64,000 bases of DNA, from the NCBI RefSeq assembly GCF_011759505.1, contig NZ_JAAOYO010000005.1:124001-188000 (forward strand), in the 5' to 3' direction. How positions within the stretch are numbered: the first letter of the stretch is position 1; each line of letters starts with the position of its first letter. The stretch is from Curtobacterium salicis (GTDB taxonomy: Bacteria > Actinomycetota > Actinomycetes > Actinomycetales > Microbacteriaceae). This document shows, one piece after another, positions 43,479-51,881 of the stretch. A program made the position numbers and the translations under genes. The notes under the pieces were generated by a model. That model was not told where the DNA came from. It did no database searches and worked only from the letters and a program-made list of their open reading frames with translations.

Positions 43479-43494
43479 CTTGGACCGGTCCAAG
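43479..43494. promoter_or_regulatory. perfect 16-bp palindrome upstream of symporter promoter
   Basis: CTTGGACCGGTCCAAG is a perfect dyad 24 bases upstream of the symporter -35. It looks like a second operator of a regulator not encoded nearby. Confidence 0.6.
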
Positions 43495-43636
43495 AAAGCC
43501 CTGGTCACCGTCGGAGCGGTCTACGAGCCGTCCGGAGTCGTCTCGCGCGCGGAAGTGGACCGTCTCTGATCCTCCCACTCCGCCGCCGACGCCCGCGCCG
43601 CTAGGCTCTCCGGGTCGGCAGAGCACCAGGGGGAAC

Positions 43637-44575
43637 ATGCAGCAACGCGACGGAGCGCCGGGCAGCGGCCGACGACTCGTGGGTGCCGTCGTGCTCGCCG
43701 GGGTCCTGGTCGCCACGACTGCCGGCTGCGCGCTGCTCCGCGGGCCCGACGAGGTCCCCGCACCGCTCCACGGCACCGGCACCGCGGCCCCGCGGACGCC
43801 CGGGGCCGACCCGACTGCCAGCGCCGAGGCCCGTCGGATCGCGGAGTCCGCGTCACCCCGCACCCCGACGGCGGTCCCCACGGAGGCCGCCGCCGCCGAC
43901 CCCGCCGTCTCGCCCATCCCGGTCGGCAGTGTCCTCAGCGAAGCGGACGTCGTCTCGCCGAAGGGCAGCGTCCGGTTCCACTACCGGGTCGTCGTCGGAG
44001 CGGACGGCACACCGTCCGCGCAGTGGTCGAGCTTCGCCTCCACCCTGCCGGTGCCCGTCGCGACCACGTTCCTCGAGACGCCGCCCGCGGTCGGCGACGG
44101 CCTCACCTGGCACGGCGTCGGCGACACCACGCTCGGTGGCGGTCCCGCCGCCGGTGCGGCACCCGCCTCGACCGCCCTCGACCCGGGCCGGGCGGACCCG
44201 TCCTGGCTCGGCGCGATCGTGGTCTACTCGGCCGCCGAGTCCGCCAGCCCGGACCTGCCCGTCGAGATCGGGCCCGGCAAGGTGCTGGCCGTGCAGCCCG
44301 TCCGGTGGTCGGTGCCGACCCGGACGACGAACGTGCACCCGGTCGACGGCGGCGCCCGGCCGAACGCCACCGGGAAGGCGAGCAGCGACGGGTCGGCCGA
44401 CGGGGCCCCGACGGCCTACCGGATCGCGTCCGAGGACCTCATCGGTTCCGTCGCCAGCCGCTTCGGTCTGTCCGTGAAGGACCTGGTCTGGTTGAACCCC
44501 GACGTCACGGTCTACGGCGACCAGCAGTACCTGTACGAGGACACGGTCCTCAACCTGGACCCGTTCCGGCGGTAG
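43637..44575 (+). CDS. secreted lipoprotein with C-terminal LysM-like domain
   Basis: A 312-residue lipoprotein. The signal segment is LVGAVVLAGVLVATTAGC with the lipobox Cys near residue 31. A disordered Ala/Pro/Thr region follows, then a beta-rich domain (VRFHYRVVVGADGTPSAQW, LPVEIGPGKVLAVQPVRW). The last 55 residues (YRIASEDLIGSVASRFGLSV, DLVWLNPDV, DTVLNLDPFRR) look like a LysM peptidoglycan-binding module. It probably sits at the cell wall; the role is unknown. GGGGGAA precedes the ATG. Confidence 0.8.
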   Translation: MQQRDGAPGSGRRLVGAVVLAGVLVATTAGCALLRGPDEVPAPLHGTGTAAPRTPGADPTASAEARRIAESASPRTPTAVPTEAAAADPAVSPIPVGSVLSEADVVSPKGSVRFHYRVVVGADGTPSAQWSSFASTLPVPVATTFLETPPAVGDGLTWHGVGDTTLGGGPAAGAAPASTALDPGRADPSWLGAIVVYSAAESASPDLPVEIGPGKVLAVQPVRWSVPTRTTNVHPVDGGARPNATGKASSDGSADGAPTAYRIASEDLIGSVASRFGLSVKDLVWLNPDVTVYGDQQYLYEDTVLNLDPFRR

Positions 44576-44656
44576 GCGGGCGGCGGCGGGCGGCCCGACC
44601 CGGGCGGGCCGACGGTCGCGGCGATCCGCGTCACCGACCGGACGCGGCGATCCGCG

Positions 44657-45190
44657 TCAGCGACCGCTCGCGTCGTCCGGCAGGTCCAGCTCGACCGAGT
44701 CGTCGCGCTCGACCGGTCCGGCGTCGAGGACGTCGCCGATCGCCGACATGCCCGCACCGTGGTCGGTGTACCGGCGGACCGTCCGTCGTGCGGCGGCCCG
44801 CGCCGCACCGGTCAGCCGTTCGTTCCGCCGTGCGGCGTCGGCGACCCGACCCGCGTGCCCGGCTGTGGAGAGCAGCACGTTCGCGAACGCCCGGGCGTCG
44901 CCCTGCTCCGGGATGCCGGTGACCGTCCAGGCGCTCCGCACCTGCGCATCCGGGGTCACCCCGCGGCGGGTCCCCATACGGCGCCAGTCGGACAGCGCCC
45001 CCTCGGTGCGGTCGGCCGCCCGGCCGGACTCGGCGGCGCGTTCGGCGTCCGCGGACCGTCGGCGCTCCGGGGCGGGCGCGGCGGACGCCGCGGCGGCGCG
45101 GTCGCGCGCGGCGGTGTCGTCACCGCCGGCGGCGGCGATGCGTGCGGCGTGGGCCGCTGCTGCGGCCGCGAGGATCTCGGAACGGTCCAT
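44657..45190 (-). CDS. alanine-rich protein of unknown function
   Basis: A 177-residue protein, mostly Ala, Arg and Asp, with predicted long helices (SEILAAAAAAHAARIAAAGG, AARDRAAAASAAPAPERRRS). The central part (MGTRRGVTPDAQVRSAWTVTGI, GDARAFANVLLSTAGHAGRV) looks more globular. No family was recognised. TACCGT lies six bases before the ATG, supporting a real, leaderless gene. It is flanked by a lipoprotein gene (convergent) and a terminator. Confidence 0.65.
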   Translation of the reverse strand: MDRSEILAAAAAAHAARIAAAGGDDTAARDRAAAASAAPAPERRRSADAERAAESGRAADRTEGALSDWRRMGTRRGVTPDAQVRSAWTVTGIPEQGDARAFANVLLSTAGHAGRVADAARRNERLTGAARAAARRTVRRYTDHGAGMSAIGDVLDAGPVERDDSVELDLPDDASGR

Positions 45191-45234
45191 GCGACGACGG
45201 TACCCCCGACGACCGACCGTGCGGACCCCGTGGC

Positions 45235-45276
45235 GGACGGGAGGCACGGTGCGGCCTGGATCCGTGCCTCCTGTCC
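45235..45276. terminator. terminator of the NmrA-like gene
   Basis: GGACGGGAGGCACGG pairs with CCGTGCCTCCTGTCC (one G-U pair) around a 12-base loop. Its base sequence is that of the other GGACGGGAGGC terminators. Confidence 0.7.
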
Positions 45277-45284
45277 GGAGGCGC

Positions 45285-46187
45285 TCAGTCGGTGCCGAGG
45301 TGGGCCGCCAGCACGTCCCGCACCGACGTGTAGTCGTGCGCGCCGTACCGGTCGTTGCGGACGTGGCGCAGTTCGGCCTCGCCGCTGAACATGCTCACGA
45401 AGTACTGCATCCCCTGCCACGCCGGGAAGGTCTCGTCCTCGGTCGAGGACAGCCGCCGACCGGTGCGCGCCATCGTGGACAGGATGCCCGTCGTACCGGC
45501 CCACTGCAGCCGGAAGGTCCGCCCCGTGAGCCGGGACATGGTGGCCGCCAGTTCCCGCGACGTCACCCGGTCCCCCGCGACCTCGACGACCCGCGGCGCG
45601 TCGGTGTCGAGCGCCACCCGGGCGGTGACCCACGCCACGTCGTCCTTCGTCGTGAAGTCGAGCACCTGGTCCGCCGAGGACCAGAACAGCACGCGCTGCC
45701 GGTCGAACAGCACCAGCGGAGCCTGCCCGGTGAGCATGTCGGCGAAGGCGCCGTTGAGCACCGAGGTCGCACGGATCGAGGCCGCGTCGACGTCGGCGGC
45801 GAACTCGCGGCGGAGCTCGAAGTTCCGGTTCGTGCCGGGCGTGACCGAGCGGTAGTCGGCCGCGTAGTCGGACGGGACGAACCGCTGCACGCCCGCGTCG
45901 ACGGCGGCGGCGAGCAGGGCCCGCTGCGCGTCGACGATGACCGAGCGGGTGCCGCTGACGGCCGAGACGACCACCTCGACGCCCTCGAGCGCCGGGAGCA
46001 GTGCGGCGCGGTCGGTGTAGTCGGCGACGACGACCTCGACCCGGTCCTGGTCGGCGTACCGCTCGCCCGAGGTGTTCGCTCCCCCGCGGGTGAGGACGCG
46101 CACGTTCGTGTCGAGGAGCAGGAGTTCGCGGACGATGCGCGAACCGAGGTCGCCGGTCGCACCGGCGACGAGCACAGAGGTGGTCAT
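45285..46187 (-). CDS. NmrA-like NAD(P)-binding protein
   Basis: A 300-residue atypical SDR/NmrA protein. SVLVAGATGDLGSRIVREL is the dinucleotide motif; VEVVVADYTDRAALLPALEG, VQRFVPSDYAADYRSV and TKDDVAWVTARVALD are typical of isoflavone-reductase/NmrA relatives. The active-site Tyr-Lys pair is not clear, so it may act as a reductase or a redox sensor. TAGCGT lies seven bases before the ATG, favouring the internal ATG over a GTG three codons upstream. It ends the region before the ole operon, eight bases from oleD, but its own promoter lies in that gap. Confidence 0.85.
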   Translation of the reverse strand: MTTSVLVAGATGDLGSRIVRELLLLDTNVRVLTRGGANTSGERYADQDRVEVVVADYTDRAALLPALEGVEVVVSAVSGTRSVIVDAQRALLAAAVDAGVQRFVPSDYAADYRSVTPGTNRNFELRREFAADVDAASIRATSVLNGAFADMLTGQAPLVLFDRQRVLFWSSADQVLDFTTKDDVAWVTARVALDTDAPRVVEVAGDRVTSRELAATMSRLTGRTFRLQWAGTTGILSTMARTGRRLSSTEDETFPAWQGMQYFVSMFSGEAELRHVRNDRYGAHDYTSVRDVLAAHLGTD

Positions 46188-46197
46188 GTCCACCACG

Positions 46198-47190
46198 CTA
46201 CGGACGGCGGCGGTGCCCGTCCGGATCGGCAGCGGCGGCCGCCAGTGCGCGCAGCCCCTGGTCGACGGACACGGACGGTGACCATCGCAGGTCCGCCCGG
46301 GTGCGCCGCTGGTCGAACCAGTGCGCCGTCGAGAGCTGTTCGGCGAGGAACCGGGTCATCGGTGGCTCGTCCGTGCCGGGGCGGATACGCCAGACGGCCT
46401 CGACCAACGACCCCGCGACGCGGGCGATCGCGGCCGGCACGTGGCGACGCGGTGCGGCGACCCCGGAGGCCGTGCAGATCCCGGCGAGGAGCTCACCGAC
46501 CGGACGCGGCTCGCCGTTCGTCACGACGTACGCCCGGCCGTGGACGTCCTCGGCGCGGTGCAGCGCGGCGACCATCGCGGTCGCGGCGTTGTCGACGTAG
46601 CAGGTGTCGATCAGCGCGGCGCCGGAGTCCAGGACCGGCAGGCGTCCACGGCGGGCCCGGTCGACGATGCGGCCCACGAGCTGTTCGTCACCCGGACCCC
46701 ACACCAGGTGGGGGCGGACGGCGACGACCGCGAAGCCGGGTGCGTCCGCGCCCAGGGCCAGGCGTTCGGCGGCGGCCTTCGTCCGGGCGTAGTCGCCGCG
46801 GGCGGTGCCGGGGGACGCCGGGGTGGCGTCGTCGCCGGCGATGGAGGCTCCGGTGTGGGCGACGGACGGCGACGACACGAACACGAAACGGGTGGCACCG
46901 GCGTCGCGCGCGGCAGCGAGCAGGTCACGCGTCCCCTCGATGTTGACCCGCTCGAAGTCGGCGGGGTCACCCGCCAGCGACACCTTGGCGGCGAGGTGCA
47001 CGACTGCCTCGACGTCGGCGACCGCGGAACGCACCGCAGCCGGGTCGGTCATCGTGCCGAGCACGTCCGTGACGCCGTCGACTCCGGAGGGCCGGCGCTG
47101 GAACGTCCGGACCTCGTGCCCGGCGTCCCGGACGGCTGCCGCGACCGCACGCCCGAGGAAGCCGCTCGCACCGGTGACCAGCACCCTCAC
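46198..47190 (-). CDS. oleD: OleD, 2-alkyl-3-ketoalkanoate reductase of olefin synthesis
   Basis: A 330-residue extended SDR that would reduce the 2-alkyl-3-keto acid from OleA to the 3-hydroxy acid using NADPH. TGASGFLGRAV is the dinucleotide motif, FVFVSSPSVAHTG gives the catalytic Ser region and YARTKAAAERLAL is the YxxxK motif. The C-terminal helices (ALIDTCYVDNAATAMVAALH, RHVPAAIARVAGSLVEAVW) fit 3-beta-hydroxysteroid dehydrogenase-like members. Its GTG overlaps the oleBC stop (GTGA), and the family assignment is confirmed by that context. Confidence 0.92.
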   Translation of the reverse strand: MRVLVTGASGFLGRAVAAAVRDAGHEVRTFQRRPSGVDGVTDVLGTMTDPAAVRSAVADVEAVVHLAAKVSLAGDPADFERVNIEGTRDLLAAARDAGATRFVFVSSPSVAHTGASIAGDDATPASPGTARGDYARTKAAAERLALGADAPGFAVVAVRPHLVWGPGDEQLVGRIVDRARRGRLPVLDSGAALIDTCYVDNAATAMVAALHRAEDVHGRAYVVTNGEPRPVGELLAGICTASGVAAPRRHVPAAIARVAGSLVEAVWRIRPGTDEPPMTRFLAEQLSTAHWFDQRRTRADLRWSPSVSVDQGLRALAAAAADPDGHRRRP

Positions 47191-49946
47191 GGGCGGGTCA
47201 TCCGTCCCCCGGAGAGCACCGACGTCGCCCAGCGGGACAGGCGTGCCCGGTCGACCTTGGAGTTGTGCCGGATGTCCGTCGGCAGCACCGGGACCACGAG
47301 GACGGCAGCCACCGGCACACCGGCCACGGCACGGACCGCATCGGCGAGTGCGGGGTCCGCGAGGCCGGGGCGACGCGCGGCGGGGACGGTCTCGACGACG
47401 GCGACCACCTGCTGCGTCCCGACGGGACCGATGCCGGCGATGCCCGCACGACCGACGCCCGCGACCCGTTCGATGCGCTGCTCGGGGCCGACCGGGGTGA
47501 CGACGACACCCGGGGTCGTGACGACGTGCTGCATGCGGCCCTCGACCCAGAGCTGGCCCGCGGCGTCGAGGTGCCCGACGTCGCCGGTGCGGTGACCGCG
47601 CGGGTCGTCGACACCCAGGCGCGAGGCCCGGTCGGTCCGCCAGAGCCGGTCGTAGTGGTCGCGCACGTGCGGGGCGACGACGACGATCTCACCGGTGACG
47701 TCGGGCGCCTCGGTGAGTGCTCCGGTCGCGCGACCGTCGGCGTCGAGCGGGGCGATCCGCACGCGGACCGACGCAGCCGGTCGGCCGACGCAGATGCCCT
47801 CGGACCCGGACGCCCCGGCAGCGCGGACGCCCTCCAGGTCGACGTCCGTCATGAGCAGCCCCTCGGTCATGCCGTAGGGGGTGTGCGCACCGGCGTTCGG
47901 CATGAGCTCGGTCGCCGCGGTGAGCAGCGCCGCCGAGACCGGGGCGCCGGCCGACAGGAACAGGCGCACGCGGCCGAGTGCCCGTCGGTCGTCGTCGGTG
48001 AGCGCGGACGCCGTCGCGACGACGTTCGCCAGGGCCGCCGGCGACAGGAACACCACCGTGGCGTCGGCCGCCACGACCGCGTCCGCGACCGCGCGGGCGG
48101 TCAGGGTCCGGGGCGCGGTGACGTCCATGTCGGGGGCGACCGACCGGGCGCCGAGAGCGGGGCCGAGGAGCGCGAACGGGGCGAAGCCCGCCACGAGTCC
48201 GGTGCCGACACCGACGTCGTACTGGCCGGCGAGGGCGTCCCGCACCGCACCGAGCTGTCCGTGCGTGTAGACGACGCCCTTCGCCGGGCCGGTCGACCCG
48301 GAGGTGAACAGGACCGCGGCCGTGGCGTCGGCGGCGGGGGCGTCCGGCAGCGCGGAACCGGCGGCCAGACGTGCGGCACCGCGACGGGCGACGGCGGCTA
48401 GGGTGTGCTCGACGCGCAGTGCCCGACGAGCGGGGGCGGGCAGCGCCACGGTCGCGATCCGGCGTCCGGGCCAGCCGAGGGCGCGTGCCGCGGCGAGTCC
48501 GGGCAGGGCGCCGACGATCCAGTCCGGACGGGCGCCACGGACGGCGCGGGTCAGGCCGCCGAGGCCGAGGCCGGCGTCCGCGACGACGACGACCGCGCCG
48601 ATGCGGACGCAGGCGTAGAGCGCGGCGGTGAGGTCCGCGCCGGGGGTCACGAGCAGCGACACCCGGTCGCCGGGCCGGACGCCGAGGTCGACCAGCCCCG
48701 CGGCGACCTCGTCGATGCGTCGGGCGAGCAGGCGCCAGGTGATCGTGCGCGTCCCGCCCGGAGCGGCCATCTCGACCAGGGCCGGCTCGTCGCTGTCCCG
48801 CAGCTCGGTCAGGTGGGTCCAGAGCGGACGGTGGGCGCGCTCGTCGTCGGCGCTGGGGCTGTCGGCACTGTCGGCGCTGTCGGCGCTGTCTGCACTGTCG
48901 GCGCTGTCGGCCGGGAGGCCCGGTGCGGCCGGCACGGGCACGGTGCCGTCCGGCAGGTGGTCGCCGAGCCAGTCGAAGACCGTCCCGGCGACGTCGGCGT
49001 CGTCCGGCAGCAGGTGGCCGGCGCCCTCGAAGCGGTGCACGTCGGCCTGCGGCAGCCGTGCGGCGAGGTCGTCGAGGTAGCGCTCGAGGAACACCGGGTC
49101 GCGAGGACCCCAGAGGAGGAGTGCGGGGACGTCGAGCGCCGCGACTCCCGACGCGATGCGGTCGAGCTCGGCGGCGCTCGGGTGGGTGGCGTCGACCGGG
49201 ATGTCCGCGACGAACCCACCGACCGCGCCACGTCGGGCGGCACCGCGGTAGGGCGCCCGGTAGGCGTCGGCGGTGGCTCGGTCGAGCTTCGGGTGCGCGA
49301 TCGCCAGGGTGGTCTCGATGAACGCCGGGGTGATGACGGTGGCGCGGCCGAGCAGCTGCGGGCGGAGCGCCAGACGGAGCGGTGCCGGGATCGGGGCGTC
49401 CGCGGGCTGGTGCACCGCGGTGTTGCAGGTCGTCACGGCGACGACGAGGTCGGGGTGGTCGACGGCCCAGCCGAGGGAGACGACGCCGCCCCAGTCGTGG
49501 CCGAGCGTGACGACGGGCCCCGTGAGCCCGAGCTCGTCCGTCAGCGCGCCGAGGTCGGCGACGCGGTCCGCCAGGCGCTGGTCCTCCCCGGTCCGCTCCG
49601 AGAAACCCATGCCGAGCTGGTCGACGGCGACGACCCGCCAGGCCGGACCGCCGGCCGCGGCGACCTCGAGGGACCGCGCGACGACCGAGCGCCACAGGTA
49701 GGACCAGGTCGGGTTGCCGTGCACGCAGAGCAGCGTGCCGACGGGCTCGACACCGAGCTCGTCCAGGGACGCGGCCGTGTCGAGGAGGTGCCAGGTGCGG
49801 GCGGGGCGATCCGTGCCTCCCGTGCCCTCCGGTGACCGACCGGGGACCGTGACCAGGCGCGACCAGGCCGGGTCGAGTCCGGGCAGGAGCGGCGGGAGCG
49901 TCGCCGGAGCCGTGCTCGCGGCGGCGCGGGGCAACCGCGCTGTCAC
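47187..49946 (-). CDS. oleBC: OleBC fusion: beta-lactone decarboxylase plus beta-lactone synthetase
   Basis: A 919-residue fusion. Residues 1-335 are OleB, an alpha/beta hydrolase of haloalkane-dehalogenase type (LLCVHGNPTWSYLWRSVVAR, nucleophile Asp151 in LGHDWGGVV), which decarboxylates the beta-lactone to the cis-olefin. A linker with six ADS repeats follows near residues 345-363. The rest is OleC, an adenylate-forming enzyme (LFTSGSTGPAKGVVYTHGQ, HTPYGMTEGLLMTDVDLEG, GEIVVVAPHV) that closes the 3-hydroxy acid into the lactone. Such fusions are known from Micrococcus luteus. GTGA overlaps exist with both oleA and oleD. The open frame continues upstream over oleA, but the GTG is the start. 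Confidence 0.93.
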   Translation of the reverse strand: MTARLPRAAASTAPATLPPLLPGLDPAWSRLVTVPGRSPEGTGGTDRPARTWHLLDTAASLDELGVEPVGTLLCVHGNPTWSYLWRSVVARSLEVAAAGGPAWRVVAVDQLGMGFSERTGEDQRLADRVADLGALTDELGLTGPVVTLGHDWGGVVSLGWAVDHPDLVVAVTTCNTAVHQPADAPIPAPLRLALRPQLLGRATVITPAFIETTLAIAHPKLDRATADAYRAPYRGAARRGAVGGFVADIPVDATHPSAAELDRIASGVAALDVPALLLWGPRDPVFLERYLDDLAARLPQADVHRFEGAGHLLPDDADVAGTVFDWLGDHLPDGTVPVPAAPGLPADSADSADSADSADSADSPSADDERAHRPLWTHLTELRDSDEPALVEMAAPGGTRTITWRLLARRIDEVAAGLVDLGVRPGDRVSLLVTPGADLTAALYACVRIGAVVVVADAGLGLGGLTRAVRGARPDWIVGALPGLAAARALGWPGRRIATVALPAPARRALRVEHTLAAVARRGAARLAAGSALPDAPAADATAAVLFTSGSTGPAKGVVYTHGQLGAVRDALAGQYDVGVGTGLVAGFAPFALLGPALGARSVAPDMDVTAPRTLTARAVADAVVAADATVVFLSPAALANVVATASALTDDDRRALGRVRLFLSAGAPVSAALLTAATELMPNAGAHTPYGMTEGLLMTDVDLEGVRAAGASGSEGICVGRPAASVRVRIAPLDADGRATGALTEAPDVTGEIVVVAPHVRDHYDRLWRTDRASRLGVDDPRGHRTGDVGHLDAAGQLWVEGRMQHVVTTPGVVVTPVGPEQRIERVAGVGRAGIAGIGPVGTQQVVAVVETVPAARRPGLADPALADAVRAVAGVPVAAVLVVPVLPTDIRHNSKVDRARLSRWATSVLSGGRMTRP
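48859..48912 (-). repeat. 9-bp coding tandem repeat in OleBC linker
   Basis: Six copies of CTGTCGGCR (one CTGTCTGCA) encode ADS x6 between the OleB and OleC domains. It is an in-frame nonanucleotide microsatellite that could vary linker length. Confidence 0.9.
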
Positions 49947-51025
49947 CAGTGCAGTTCCATCATCGCCGTGTTGATGCCCGAGCCCACACCGCCGAGGAAC
50001 ACGCGGTCGCCGGGGCGGATGGAACCGCGGGCGACCTCGTCCGCCAGGGTGATCGGGATCGACGCGGGTCCGACGTTGCCGAACCGCTCGTACGTCGTCG
50101 GGACCTTGTCGCGCGGGACCCCGATGGCGGCGACGAACGCGTTGGTGTGCACGTCGGAGACCTGGTGCAGCACGTACCGGTCCATGTCGGTCCAGTCGAA
50201 GTGGGCGCGCGCTTCGTCCCACGCGGCGACGACGAGCTCCATGCCGCCCTTGAGCAGCATCTTGGCGTCCGTGAACATGCCGTCGACGCTGCCGACGCAC
50301 AGGTCGTACCACTGGGTCGCCGCGCGGGTGACGCCACCGACGATCCGGTGGCCGTTCGGGTGCAGGTCCGCCGGGCCGAGCACGGCCGCGGCAGCGCCGG
50401 AGCCGAGCGTCAGGCTGGCGAACTCGCTCATGAAGTCCTTGCGGTTCCGACCACCCTGGTTCAGGCGGTCGATGGTGTTGAGCTGCACCTGGTCGGCGTC
50501 CTCGCCGTCGACCACCAGGGCGTACTTGATCTGGCCGGAGTCGATCATGCCGGCGGCGACGCTCATGGCGTTGACGAAGCCCAGGCAGGCGTTGGCGATG
50601 TCGAAGTTGATCGCCGAGGTCGGCAGGCCCAGACCGTGGTGGAGTCGCACGGCCACCGAGGGCTCGAGGTGCGGACGCGTCACCGAGGTGTTGATGAGCA
50701 GGCCGACGTCCTCGGGCTCGATGCCCGCGGCCGCCATCGCACGACGGCCGGCATCGATCGCGGCGTCCTGGAACGACTGGTTCTCGCCCCAGTTGCGGCG
50801 CTCTCGCACACCGGCGACGCGCTCGAGCAGACCCATCGGCAGACGCAGACGCCGCAGCACCCCGCGGAGCTTCTCCTCGATGTCCGCGGAGGTGGTCACG
50901 CGGTCCGCGACGGTGGTCTCGACGGCCAGGACCGCGGCGTTCCGGAAGCGGACGGTGGCGTTGCCAGGTCGCTCCGTCTCGGCGCTCGGGGTGTCCTGCT
51001 GAGGCCGCTCGGTCATGATCGTCAC
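49943..51025 (-). CDS. oleA: OleA, thiolase-like acyl-CoA condensing enzyme
   Basis: A 360-residue thiolase-superfamily enzyme that condenses two fatty acyl-CoAs head to head into a 2-alkyl-3-keto acid. The catalytic Cys147 (144 from the internal ATG) is in FDIANACLGFVNAM, the Glu region in TSVTRPHLEPSVAVRL, the His in RYVLHQVSDVHTN and the Asn in FGNVGPASIP. AAGTAT lies six bases before the GTG, so a leaderless start is likely; the ATG three codons inside is the alternative. It is the first gene of oleA-oleBC-oleD, divergent from a methyltransferase. Confidence 0.93.
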   Translation of the reverse strand: MTIMTERPQQDTPSAETERPGNATVRFRNAAVLAVETTVADRVTTSADIEEKLRGVLRRLRLPMGLLERVAGVRERRNWGENQSFQDAAIDAGRRAMAAAGIEPEDVGLLINTSVTRPHLEPSVAVRLHHGLGLPTSAINFDIANACLGFVNAMSVAAGMIDSGQIKYALVVDGEDADQVQLNTIDRLNQGGRNRKDFMSEFASLTLGSGAAAAVLGPADLHPNGHRIVGGVTRAATQWYDLCVGSVDGMFTDAKMLLKGGMELVVAAWDEARAHFDWTDMDRYVLHQVSDVHTNAFVAAIGVPRDKVPTTYERFGNVGPASIPITLADEVARGSIRPGDRVFLGGVGSGINTAMMELHW

Positions 51026-51099
51026 TTGCACATACTTCCGTATCGATGCTGGGTCTCCGTTGCGACTGCGCCGGACGGACCCCGGGAACGTCGTCGCCG

Positions 51100-51114
51100 T
51101 TGCCGATCCGGCAA
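51100..51114. promoter_or_regulatory. TTGCCG/CGGCAA dyad between oleA and methyltransferase
   Basis: TTGCCG, three bases, CGGCAA form a perfect dyad in the 130-base divergent gap, about 75 bases upstream of the oleA start and 45 upstream of the methyltransferase start. It is a candidate operator. Confidence 0.45.
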
Positions 51115-51155
51115 TCGTACTGGCCGTCCCCGAGCACCGGTGCGATGCTGCGCGG

Positions 51156-51812
51156 ATGACCGCAGAACCCACTCCCGGCACGGATGCCGAGGCCTACTGG
51201 ACCGATCGCTACGGGGACGCCCCCATCTGGTCGGGGGCGCCGAACGCCTCGCTCGTCGACACGGTCAGGCGGCTCTCCCCCGTCCGCTCCGATCATCCGG
51301 TGCGCGCGCTCGACCTCGGCAGCGGTGAGGGCGGGGACGCGCTCTGGTTGGCGGGACAGGGGTGGCAGGTCACCGCGGTGGACATCGCCGCGAACGCCCT
51401 GGCCCGCGGCCGGGCCCAGGCCGAGCGCGTCGGGCTCGGCGACCGGGTGAGCTGGGTGCAGGCGGACCTGGCGACGTGGGACACCGACGAACGCTTCGAC
51501 CTCGTGGCGGCGTCGTTCCTGCACTCGTCGGTGTCGTTCCCGCGGAGCGCGGTGCTCCGCCGGGCGACGACGTTCGTGGCACCCGGCGGGCACCTGGCGG
51601 TCGTCGGCCACGCCGGGTCGCCGTCCTGGGCGTCGCACGGCGAGCACGCGCACGCCGAACCCCTGGTCGGGCCGGCCGAGCAGGTCGAGCAGCTCGCCCT
51701 CGACGACGGGTGGAGCGTCGAGGTCGCCGAGCTCCGCACCCGCCACGTCACCGGACCGGACGGCGAGCCAGCGACGCTCGAGGACTCGGTGGTCCTGGTC
51801 CGGCGGCACTGA
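51156..51812 (+). CDS. class I SAM-dependent methyltransferase
   Basis: A 218-residue methyltransferase. SAM motif I is VRALDLGSGEGGDALWLA, with QVTAVDIAANALARGRAQAE (acidic residue binding ribose) and DLVAASFLHSSVSFPRSAVL. It resembles the tellurite-resistance/thiopurine-like class of small methyltransferases. GATGCT lies six bases before the ATG with no ribosome site, so a leaderless start is proposed. The substrate is unknown; divergence from the ole operon does not prove a link. Confidence 0.88.
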   Translation: MTAEPTPGTDAEAYWTDRYGDAPIWSGAPNASLVDTVRRLSPVRSDHPVRALDLGSGEGGDALWLAGQGWQVTAVDIAANALARGRAQAERVGLGDRVSWVQADLATWDTDERFDLVAASFLHSSVSFPRSAVLRRATTFVAPGGHLAVVGHAGSPSWASHGEHAHAEPLVGPAEQVEQLALDDGWSVEVAELRTRHVTGPDGEPATLEDSVVLVRRH

Positions 51813-51829
51813 CCGCGGCCCGCTGCATG

Positions 51830-51867
51830 CACGAGAGGCCCGTCGCCGGAGCGACGGGCCTCTCGTG
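51830..51867. terminator. bidirectional terminator, 17-bp stem
   Basis: CACGAGAGGCCCGTCGC pairs perfectly with its inverted copy around CGGA, between the convergent methyltransferase and pgi genes. Its sequence differs from the GGACGGGAGGC family. Confidence 0.85.
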
Positions 51868-51881
51868 TCGGGTGCTGGAGA

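Noticed and set aside
47187..51809. One 1540-residue open frame covering oleBC, oleA and the upstream region
   Set aside because: The GTG at 49946 overlaps the oleA stop and begins a typical OleB sequence; the upstream part is out-of-phase oleA DNA.
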